Assembly: GCA_049613665.1 (NCBI GenBank)
Contig: JBMZCV010000183.1
Location: 1-10,072, forward strand
DNA length: 10,072 bases
Direction of reading: 5' to 3'
DNA from: JBMZCV01 sp049613665
GTDB taxonomy: Bacteria > Bacteroidota > Bacteroidia > Chitinophagales > UBA2359
Numbering within the stretch: position 1 is the first letter of the stretch; the number at the start of each line of letters is the position of its first letter. Shown here in pieces: positions 4,527 through 10,072 of the stretch. The notes under the pieces are model-generated. The model saw only the letters and a list, made by a program, of their open reading frames with translations, did not search any database and was not told the DNA's origin. The translations under genes and the position numbers were made by a program.

Positions 4527-6443
4527 ATGAGAATGTTAAAAACTTTTCAGTTTGTGATGATGTTATTTTTGGTCACGAACTTGTCATTGAATTTGTCGGC
4601 ACAAGAAGCTACTTCTTGTCAAAACAAAGCTTTTTTGGGTGTTGTGATGGCTGATGATATGTCTGAAAATCAAGGTGTAAAGGTGGCAGATGTGGTAGAA
4701 AAAAGTGCTGCTGCGGAACTCGGTTTGCAAGAAGGCGACCTTATTACTAGCATCAATAATACAAAAGTTACCAATGCTGATGAACTAATTGCAGCTATGA
4801 AAAAGCAAGCGGTTGGCGATAAAATAGGTGTTGCTTTTGTGCGAGATGGCAAACCGCAAAAAGCTATGGCTACTTTAAAAACACGTCCAGAAAGAAACGA
4901 ATCGTCTTGTTCTAAAGGTAAAAACTTTGGGCATCATTATCAAAAAATGCACGACCCAAATAAAGGCTTTTTAGGTGTTCATTTGGGAATTAAACAAGAG
5001 GAAACAGTCGAAAATGAAAAATCAACAGTTACTACAACAGTTGTTTTAGAAAAAGTAATAGAAGATGGTGCTGCTGCAAAAGCTGGCTTACAACAAGGAG
5101 ATATTATAACAAAAATTAATGGACAAAGTGTTGATAATCCATCATTTATACAAGAACAATTGCAAGATGCAAAAGTTGGCGATATGGTTAGTTTTGCTTA
5201 TTTGCGAAGTGACGTAAAAGGTACAGCAAATGTTACTTTAGAAGAAAAACCAGAAAGCTTCAAAAATTTTCATGGAAAAAGTATGCAGCATTTCAATAAA
5301 GGAGAATTTGATTGTAAAAAAAATAAATCTTGCGATAAAGCCAATAATAATAAAGTTTTGCTAGGCGTATTTAGCGAGGCCACCAATGCTGATGTGATAG
5401 AAAACTATGAGTTGAGAAAAGTGAAAGCTGGTGAAGGTGTTTTTATTAAAGAAGTGATAGAGGGAAGTGCTGCGGAAGATGCTGGCTTACAAGTAGCAGA
5501 TGTCATTTTGAAAATTGGCAAAGCAAAAGTAAATACTACAAAAGGTTTGGTCGCTGCTTTGGCGAGTTATAAGGTAGGCGATAGCGAAACAGTGAGCTAT
5601 ATCCGAAATGGCAAAAAAGCGAAAACAACTGTGACGTTTAAGGCTAATAAAGCGAATTGTGATTGGAAAAAAGACTGCAATAAATCGAAATGTAAGCCAT
5701 CTGATTGTCAGAAAAAAATAGAGAAAATCATTAAAATTGATGGCGATAATATCGAAGAATGGGTAGAGGAAATGGGCGAAAATGGCGAAGAATTGCAATT
5801 TAACTTGAATGAAATGCTAGAGACTTTGGGCGAAAATAATGAGGAATTGAAAAAACATTTAGAAGATATCGACATTGATATTGAAAATGCTTTGCAAAAT
5901 ATAGAAGGCGATATTCGAATTTTTAAAGGTGATATAGAAAACTTTGATATGGAAAACTTCAACTTGAATGAAATGTTGGATAATTTAGGTGTTGATGTAC
6001 AGATTTTTGAGGAAGAAAGCGAGGAAGACGGCCGCATGACGAAGAAAATCATCATTATTCAAGACGACGAAAACGCAACAGGCAAGGTGCGTATCACAGA
6101 GCCAGCAGCAGAAGATATGGAAATGATGGAAAATATTTTGAAGCAAAAAGCAGAAACGAGCCAGAAAACGATGGCAACGAGTTTGGAAAGTGTAAAAGAT
6201 ATTAATTTTTATCCGAACCCTAATGATGGAAAGTTTATCTTGAAATTTGATGTGCCAAAAGAAGTAGCGACAACGATAAGAATTATAGACACAAAAGGGC
6301 AAAGTGTTTATGAGCAAGAATTGCCTGCTTTCGTGGGACAATACCACCAAGAAATTGATATTTCTGAACGCACAACAGGTTTGTATTTGTTGCAAATAGT
6401 GCAAGGAAATGAAGTGATGATGCGGAAAATTTTGATACAATAA
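4527..6443 (+). CDS. Secreted triple-PDZ protein with T9SS sorting domain, no protease domain
   Basis: A 638-aa exported protein. Residues 1-25 are a signal peptide (MRMLK, hydrophobic core, LNLSAQ). Three PDZ domains follow at about 35-118, 147-239 and 277-372. Each starts with a carboxylate-binding-loop-like FLGV or LLGV and contains the (A)AxxAGLQxGDxIxxI core (in PDZ1, AAELGLQEGDLI). Before PDZ2 and PDZ3 lie Lys/Cys-containing linkers (C128; C263, C269), and after PDZ3 comes C378-x5-C384-x4-C389-x4-C394. Residues 405-500 are very acidic and contain an internal repeat, FNLNEML[ED][TN]LG (425-435 and 478-488). The end (557-638) is a T9SS type A C-terminal domain: FYPNPNDGKF, then GLYLLQI and MMRKILIQ. 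The protein should cross the outer membrane by T9SS and be attached or released there. No HtrA/Deg or CtpA catalytic domain is present, so it is probably a peptide-binding or scaffold protein. The ATG at 4527 gives the signal peptide; the second ATG at 4533 is also possible. It appears monocistronic. Confidence 0.9.
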   Translation: MRMLKTFQFVMMLFLVTNLSLNLSAQEATSCQNKAFLGVVMADDMSENQGVKVADVVEKSAAAELGLQEGDLITSINNTKVTNADELIAAMKKQAVGDKIGVAFVRDGKPQKAMATLKTRPERNESSCSKGKNFGHHYQKMHDPNKGFLGVHLGIKQEETVENEKSTVTTTVVLEKVIEDGAAAKAGLQQGDIITKINGQSVDNPSFIQEQLQDAKVGDMVSFAYLRSDVKGTANVTLEEKPESFKNFHGKSMQHFNKGEFDCKKNKSCDKANNNKVLLGVFSEATNADVIENYELRKVKAGEGVFIKEVIEGSAAEDAGLQVADVILKIGKAKVNTTKGLVAALASYKVGDSETVSYIRNGKKAKTTVTFKANKANCDWKKDCNKSKCKPSDCQKKIEKIIKIDGDNIEEWVEEMGENGEELQFNLNEMLETLGENNEELKKHLEDIDIDIENALQNIEGDIRIFKGDIENFDMENFNLNEMLDNLGVDVQIFEEESEEDGRMTKKIIIIQDDENATGKVRITEPAAEDMEMMENILKQKAETSQKTMATSLESVKDINFYPNPNDGKFILKFDVPKEVATTIRIIDTKGQSVYEQELPAFVGQYHQEIDISERTTGLYLLQIVQGNEVMMRKILIQ

Positions 6444-6471
6444 AACTGTTAGGCTTCTTTTTATTGAGAAT

Positions 6472-6541
6472 CGGCTGTTTAAATCTTACCTTTTAGCTAA
6501 AAAAGCATCAAAGATGAAATTTAAACAGCCGTTTTCTTTTT
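6472..6541 (+). terminator. Terminator after the PDZ gene
   Basis: CGGCTGTTTAAAT (6472-6484) pairs perfectly with ATTTAAACAGCCG (6519-6531), followed by TTTTCTTTTT (6532-6541). The 34-nt loop contains the small palindrome TTTTAGCTAAAA (6491-6502), so the structure may be branched. It starts 28 bp after the stop at 6443. The T-tract is on the plus side only, so it serves this gene rather than the convergent operon. Confidence 0.8.
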
Positions 6542-6614
6542 ATAACAAAAAACATAAACGGTTGTTTCGGTACTGATATATTAATAAGTAGCGTATTAGT
6601 TTTCCTTAAACACC

Positions 6615-7163
6615 TTATTTGTTTAGCTGTAAAAATTCTTTTTGCGATTCCAATAATTCTTCTTCGGTATAAAGCAAATCATTTACTATAATTTTGAACA
6701 GTTCTTTATCTAAAGTATTGGTTGAGCCTATGTTATTATATATCAAATCGGTTAATCTTTCCAATTGCATTTTCATATTATCTTTGCCTTCGTCTATGCT
6801 TGTTAGTATTGATATTTTTTCATACGTTACCAAATCTATTCGTGAACTTGTTAAAGCTTTCCAAGCTGTATTTTTTATATTTACACCTCGAACACCGCTC
6901 ATTTTGTTTATTATTTCTCCAATTGTTGTTTTATTATCTTGTTTGTAGTGTTCTATTGTATCTGACAACTGCTGATGTTCTTTTATGACACTTTCCAACT
7001 CTATTTTATTTTCTTTCATTTCTGTGGAAATTGATTTCATGATAGTGTTAATGAACTTTTCATTATCACGATCTGCCTTCCAATTGTTTATGAAAAGAGC
7101 TATCAAAATACCTAAGATAACAGGTATCATTTCTTTTATTAGAACTCTTAGCCTATTTTTCAT
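6615..7163 (-). CDS. DUF6090-like single-pass membrane protein
   Basis: A 182-aa protein with a short basic N-terminus (MKNRLRVLIK), one membrane segment at about 11-27 (EMIPVILGILIALFINN) ending in NNW, and then a soluble helical, charged region to the end. The pattern VILGILIALFINNW right after a basic start, and the later WKALTSSRID segment (101-110), resemble DUF6090 proteins, which are common in Bacteroidota and have no known function. It is probably inner-membrane anchored with the C-terminal part in the periplasm. The ATG at 7163 is the first start in frame and places the membrane segment correctly. It follows the sulfotransferase-like gene after 20 bp and is likely the last gene of that operon. 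It seems richer in A/T-ending codons than its neighbours, as expected for a less constrained accessory gene. Family assignment is by memory of the motif. Confidence 0.78.
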   Translation of the reverse strand: MKNRLRVLIKEMIPVILGILIALFINNWKADRDNEKFINTIMKSISTEMKENKIELESVIKEHQQLSDTIEHYKQDNKTTIGEIINKMSGVRGVNIKNTAWKALTSSRIDLVTYEKISILTSIDEGKDNMKMQLERLTDLIYNNIGSTNTLDKELFKIIVNDLLYTEEELLESQKEFLQLNK

Positions 7164-7183
7164 GCCTTATTATTTTTATTTGT

Positions 7184-7912
7184 CTAAACCACTTTTATCG
7201 CTTTGTCATACAAAAACTCATAAAAAGGCAAGCTTTCGGCATATAAAGGCAGCAGTTTTTCGTCTAAATCAATTGTTTTAGGCTCATATTTTTTAAAACC
7301 TGTCGATTGATGTACATTTGCATACCAATATTCTGCCCAAATACCATCTTCTTTTCTCGCACCTTTTTTCCACGAAAGCATTTTTTCGGTGAAAGGAATA
7401 CCTATTTGTTCACACAATTTTTCCAAAACCAAAGCAGGATTTTTCAGCACTTCTGCCGAATCTATAATTGGTACATTTTCGCCCATTTTTGCAAAAATGT
7501 CATACATTTCAAACTGCCTTTTGATTCCAATATCGCTCAATTTTGGCTCTTTTATCACTTTTGCAAAAGAATGAATAACAGCTTTTGGCTCACGAATAAG
7601 CAAAACATTCGTCATTTTAGACAAAAAGCTATGGTCTAAAGCGATGAGATGATGTGCCATTTGCTTCAAAAAAAGCACAGGAACATCGCAAAAAATGTCA
7701 TTTAGCAAACTTTGCATCACTTTGTTTCCATCATTTTCTTGTGTTGCTAAAACGGCTTCTTCGGCAGGGTGCTTGGTGTCGCTGTGCAGCAAATAATGAG
7801 CATAAAGCGGCTCATCAACAACCAATGTATCTTTGCGTTGAGCGAAAGCATACATCAAAGCCGTTGATATATTGCGAGGCCCTGACCAAACGGATATGAT
7901 TTTTGTTTCCAC
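7184..7912 (-). CDS. P-loop sulfotransferase-like protein
   Basis: A 242-aa cytoplasmic protein of the sulfotransferase / P-loop superfamily. The phosphate-binding loop is at the start, VWSGPRNISTALMYAF (8-23), in the place of the classical 5'-phosphosulfate loop. LLIREPKAVIHSF (104-116) matches the 3'-phosphate-binding segment with Arg107 and Ser115. DEPLYAHYL (33-41) and the C-terminal SWKKGARKEDGIWAEYW (180-196) are further conserved blocks. Bacterial homologues are often labelled 'branched-chain amino acid aminotransferase-like', because in plants this domain is found with an aminotransferase-like name; no PLP-enzyme feature is visible here. The likely chemistry is PAPS-dependent sulfation or another phosphoryl-donor reaction; the substrate is unknown. 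Translation starts at a GTG (7912), because no ATG lies before the P-loop. The gap to the GNAT gene is 3 bp, which points to translational coupling. Confidence 0.82.
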   Translation of the reverse strand: METKIISVWSGPRNISTALMYAFAQRKDTLVVDEPLYAHYLLHSDTKHPAEEAVLATQENDGNKVMQSLLNDIFCDVPVLFLKQMAHHLIALDHSFLSKMTNVLLIREPKAVIHSFAKVIKEPKLSDIGIKRQFEMYDIFAKMGENVPIIDSAEVLKNPALVLEKLCEQIGIPFTEKMLSWKKGARKEDGIWAEYWYANVHQSTGFKKYEPKTIDLDEKLLPLYAESLPFYEFLYDKAIKVV

Positions 7913-7915
7913 GAT

Positions 7916-8356
7916 TTAAACAAGTGTTTTTTCCATATAATAATGTGTAATCGTCACTTCTTCAAAGGCCTCGCCTACGATTTTGTAGCCTTGTTTCAAA
8001 TAAAAATCTTTCGCTACATCTCTTGCATGACAATAGACATATTTATAATTATTTTCAGACATCCATTGTTCCAAAAATTCGGTCATTTTGCGTCCGATGC
8101 CTCGTCGTTGATAAGGCTCACTAACAGCTACTTGTCGCATTTTTAGCTTGCCACCTTCATACAATATCACAATGATACAGCCAATGACTTTATCGCCATC
8201 AAAGCAAGCTAAATGCAAATCTTTATCTTCGGCTGCCAACTGTTGGGCGGTAAAATTTAAACCTAAAGGCTCTCGCAAAATTTTATATCGCAAAGCAACA
8301 ACCTTATCACATTCTGCCGAATTGTGGTTTACAAAACGAATTTGATAATCAGACAT
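7916..8356 (-). CDS. GNAT-family N-acetyltransferase
   Basis: A 146-aa GCN5-related acetyltransferase, normal in length for a single-domain member. The acetyl-CoA-binding motif A is MRQVAVSEPYQRRGIGRKM (73-91), with the pyrophosphate loop QRRGIG at 83-88. Motif B follows as VYCHARDVAKDFYLKQGYKIVG (107-128), with the usual FYxKxGF-like end. The substrate is unknown: it could be an amine on a small molecule or a protein. The ATG at 8356 is chosen over an in-frame TTG at 8383, because the extra nine residues come from a poly-A leader and the ATG sits right after AAAAAAAAAGAA. It is 64 bp downstream of the phosphatase gene and 3 bp upstream of the sulfotransferase-like gene, so it is the second gene of the operon. 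Confidence 0.88.
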   Translation of the reverse strand: MSDYQIRFVNHNSAECDKVVALRYKILREPLGLNFTAQQLAAEDKDLHLACFDGDKVIGCIIVILYEGGKLKMRQVAVSEPYQRRGIGRKMTEFLEQWMSENNYKYVYCHARDVAKDFYLKQGYKIVGEAFEEVTITHYYMEKTLV

Positions 8357-8420
8357 TTCTTTTTTTTTAATTGAGCCAAACAACAGAATTTAAATAGACT
8401 ATCAATTTAGGGCTTGACAC

Positions 8421-9830
8421 TTATTTATTTATTTTAACCGAATCGTCACTTGTCGTTTGAGAATCAGGCTCTTTAGCTATTGGTTGCTTGATAGTTTCTG
8501 TTTTCAAGATGTCTCTCAAACGGCTAAATTCCTCTTGAGCTACTTCTTTTAAGCTATCGACATCACTTTTTAGCGACTGCTCAATTAAGCTATCTAATAG
8601 TACGGTTGTAACTTCATATTTTTTCAATGAATCTTCATTTCCTAGAAGCATTTTACTGGCATCATCTTTCATACTATTTTCCAGATTTTCGATATGCAAT
8701 GCTGCTTCAATATTTTTTATTTGGGCTGCAAAAATGGTATTATTCGCAAGACTATCACATTCTTTAACAGCTTTTCTATACAAACTAATAGCATCAGACT
8801 TATTGTCAGACTTTAAAAAATCTCTTATTTCTGTTTCTTTTTGGTTGCACGTCTCTTGTTGTGCCATCAATCTGTTATTATGAGCATTTTTTTGTGTCAA
8901 ATTGTAACCAAAAATAGTCAATAGAGCTAAAATAGCTGCTATTACTGCCAAATAAAGCACACGTTTATTGCTTTCGTCTAATTTGTCGCTTGGTCGCTTT
9001 TCAGTAACGTCTATTGCTTTTTCTGGTACAATAGGCAATATTTTGGTAGCTTTGCTTTCCATAAGCAGCTTTGTTACCTTACTGACTTTCAACAAATACA
9101 TCGAAAAATTATCGTTAGAATATTGTGCACATAATTCTTTGATTTGTTGATTGACCTGTGCAATATCGCACTTTTCATCTTTCAATAAAGTCAATAAAAC
9201 CCTATTGTCAATGCTCTCTAAAATGCCATCAGAACAGAGCAAAAAATAGTCATTTTTCTGAATGTCTGTCAGTTCTACTACATCAATTTTGGTAGGTGAT
9301 TTTTGTCCAGAAATAGCTCGTAAAATCACATTTCGTTGTGGGTGAACTAAAGCCTCTTCTGCCGTAATTTCGCCACGTTTTACCAGCTCATTTACGAGTG
9401 AATGGTCTTCCGAAATAAATTTGATTTTGCCATTCCTGATTTGATAAATGCGACTATCGCCACACCAGCCTACAACCACTCGATTATTTTTATCGTCAAA
9501 ATAAACAACCGTCAAAGTAGTGGCCATGCCTCTACATTCGGGGTGTTCTTCGATATGCTCTGTCAATTTTTGTTCAACGAATTTCAAACCGTCATTCAAG
9601 TATTTCGCATCGACAAAATCAGTCGGCGATTCATTGAAATAAACCTGAAAAATATCGCAAACCATGCGTGAAGCTATCTCGCCTTTATTAGCTCCGCCCA
9701 CACCATCGCAAACAATGAAAAGACGGTCTTGTGAAGTAGCCGAATCATCAATAGGTAGAATAGAATCTTCGTTGTTGCGTCGACGACCTTTTTCGTGTAA
9801 AAAAACAGGATGTTGAATAGATATTGCCAT
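8421..9830 (-). CDS. Membrane-anchored PP2C-family protein phosphatase with extracytoplasmic coiled-coil region
   Basis: A 469-aa protein. Residues about 10-248 are a complete PP2C/PPM Ser/Thr phosphatase domain. It has RRRNNED (16-22), CDGVGG (41-46), GMATTL (101-106), GWCGDSRIY (121-129), SEDHSL (140-145), LLCSDGI (197-203) and SNDNFS (238-243). The metal-binding acids E21, D22, D42, D201 and D240 are all present, so it should be active with Mn/Mg. A polar linker (250-289) follows, then one membrane helix (about 290-308, VLYLAVIAAILALLTIFGY). The rest (310-469) is a charged, helical, coiled-coil-like region that should lie in the periplasm. It therefore looks like a phosphatase with an outside sensory or anchoring part, unlike the soluble or StpI-type enzymes. 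No Ser/Thr kinase, FHA or vWA partner is in the window. The ATG at 9830 directly starts the domain. It is the first gene of the four-gene minus-strand operon. Confidence 0.9.
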   Translation of the reverse strand: MAISIQHPVFLHEKGRRRNNEDSILPIDDSATSQDRLFIVCDGVGGANKGEIASRMVCDIFQVYFNESPTDFVDAKYLNDGLKFVEQKLTEHIEEHPECRGMATTLTVVYFDDKNNRVVVGWCGDSRIYQIRNGKIKFISEDHSLVNELVKRGEITAEEALVHPQRNVILRAISGQKSPTKIDVVELTDIQKNDYFLLCSDGILESIDNRVLLTLLKDEKCDIAQVNQQIKELCAQYSNDNFSMYLLKVSKVTKLLMESKATKILPIVPEKAIDVTEKRPSDKLDESNKRVLYLAVIAAILALLTIFGYNLTQKNAHNNRLMAQQETCNQKETEIRDFLKSDNKSDAISLYRKAVKECDSLANNTIFAAQIKNIEAALHIENLENSMKDDASKMLLGNEDSLKKYEVTTVLLDSLIEQSLKSDVDSLKEVAQEEFSRLRDILKTETIKQPIAKEPDSQTTSDDSVKINK

Positions 9831-9867
9831 TTATAGTATTTTTGCTACACAATGATAAGACTTTGCG

Positions 9868-9881
9868 ATATTAGCTAATAT
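9868..9881. promoter_or_regulatory. 14-bp perfect palindrome upstream of the phosphatase gene
   Basis: ATATTAGCTAATAT is a perfect palindrome located 38-51 bp upstream of the phosphatase ATG on the minus strand, in or near the expected promoter. It could be the operator of a dimeric regulator. Its AT-rich content means chance is possible. Confidence 0.35.
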
Positions 9882-10056
9882 GAGAAATGTTTGCTTAGTT
9901 ATTCTTATTTTAGCAACGGTAAAAAAAGTTCTAACTCAAATCAATCAGTTATTTTTTGAACGTTACTTATATGTAAGAAAGAAAATATTACTTTTCAGCT
10001 ACCAAAAAAACTCCAATAAACTTACTTTACAATGTGTTAAGTACGCTGTAAATTAA
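9880..10056 (+). CDS. Doubtful 58-aa ORF with hydrophobic N-terminus
   Basis: An open frame of 58 codons from ATG (9880) to TAA (10054-10056). The N-terminus MRNVCLVILILATVKKVL is hydrophobic, like a signal anchor, and the rest is basic and aromatic (FFERYLYVRKK). It is divergent from the phosphatase gene and shares the palindrome at 9868-9881. I see no ribosome site, promoter or family resemblance. Short frames of this size arise by chance, and the sequence looks like ordinary AT-rich intergenic DNA, so it is probably not a gene. Confidence 0.18.
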   Translation: MRNVCLVILILATVKKVLTQINQLFFERYLYVRKKILLFSYQKNSNKLTLQCVKYAVN

Positions 10057-10072
10057 ATTATGTAATATTTTT

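Noticed and set aside
5708..6055. Ser-rich minus-strand open frame opposite the acidic part of the PDZ protein
   Set aside because: It is the antisense shadow of GAA/GAT-rich codons; it has no start context and no family features.
6694..7281. Overlapping hydrophobic plus-strand frames opposite the DUF6090-like gene
   Set aside because: Their hydrophobicity comes from reading Lys/Glu/Asn codons in antisense; they overlap each other and cross a gene boundary.
8357..8383. TTG-initiated extension of the GNAT protein (nine residues)
   Set aside because: The extra codons come from a poly-A leader, and the ATG at 8356 gives a normal GNAT start.
1..10072. tRNA, rRNA, CRISPR array or insertion sequence
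   Set aside because: No cloverleaf, no regularly spaced repeats and no transposase motif was found by reading both strands.

Overview
The window looks like a piece of a Bacteroidota chromosome, probably of the Cytophagales/Saprospirales kind; the lineage is inferred from three signs. It is AT-rich with A/T-tract-filled intergenic DNA and no clear Shine-Dalgarno sites. The large secreted protein ends in a type IX secretion (T9SS) sorting domain. The gene content (a DUF6090-like membrane protein, an eCIS-type AAA+ ATPase, a secreted multi-PDZ protein) is typical of the phylum. No rRNA, tRNA, insertion sequence or CRISPR array was seen.

Left part (1-2656, minus strand): a small putative lipoprotein (101-613) is followed by about 690 bp without an intact gene. 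This stretch holds a decayed minus-strand coding remnant (704-990) and a perfect 14-bp hairpin. Upstream of it on the same strand is a 450-aa AAA+ ATPase (1304-2656), whose N-terminal half resembles ATPases of extracellular contractile injection systems (eCIS, Afp15/PVC15 type). The start of the remnant resembles the leaders of eCIS-associated DUF4157 proteins. The two together look like the worn edge, or an orphan piece, of an eCIS locus; no sheath, tube or baseplate gene is in the window.

Middle part (2657-6540, plus strand): a 414-bp intergenic region with two long inverted repeats precedes a saccharopine-dehydrogenase-like / trans-acting enoyl reductase family oxidoreductase (3071-4159), which ends in a textbook terminator. 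A second intergenic region (4160-4526) carries four TTAAC repeats spaced 10-11 bp apart, directly followed by a Bacteroidota-type promoter with a perfect TAnnTTTG box. Next comes a 638-aa exported protein (4527-6443) with three PDZ domains, Lys/Cys-rich linkers, an acidic segment and a T9SS C-terminal domain, but no protease domain. A strong stem with a T-tract closes it.

Right part (6615-9830, minus strand): four genes read in one direction with gaps of 64, 3 and 20 bp and are probably one transcription unit. In transcription order they are a membrane-anchored PP2C phosphatase, a GNAT acetyltransferase, a P-loop sulfotransferase-like protein and a DUF6090-like single-pass membrane protein. 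A 14-bp palindrome lies about 38 bp upstream of the phosphatase start. The last 240 bp hold only a doubtful 58-codon ORF on the plus strand.
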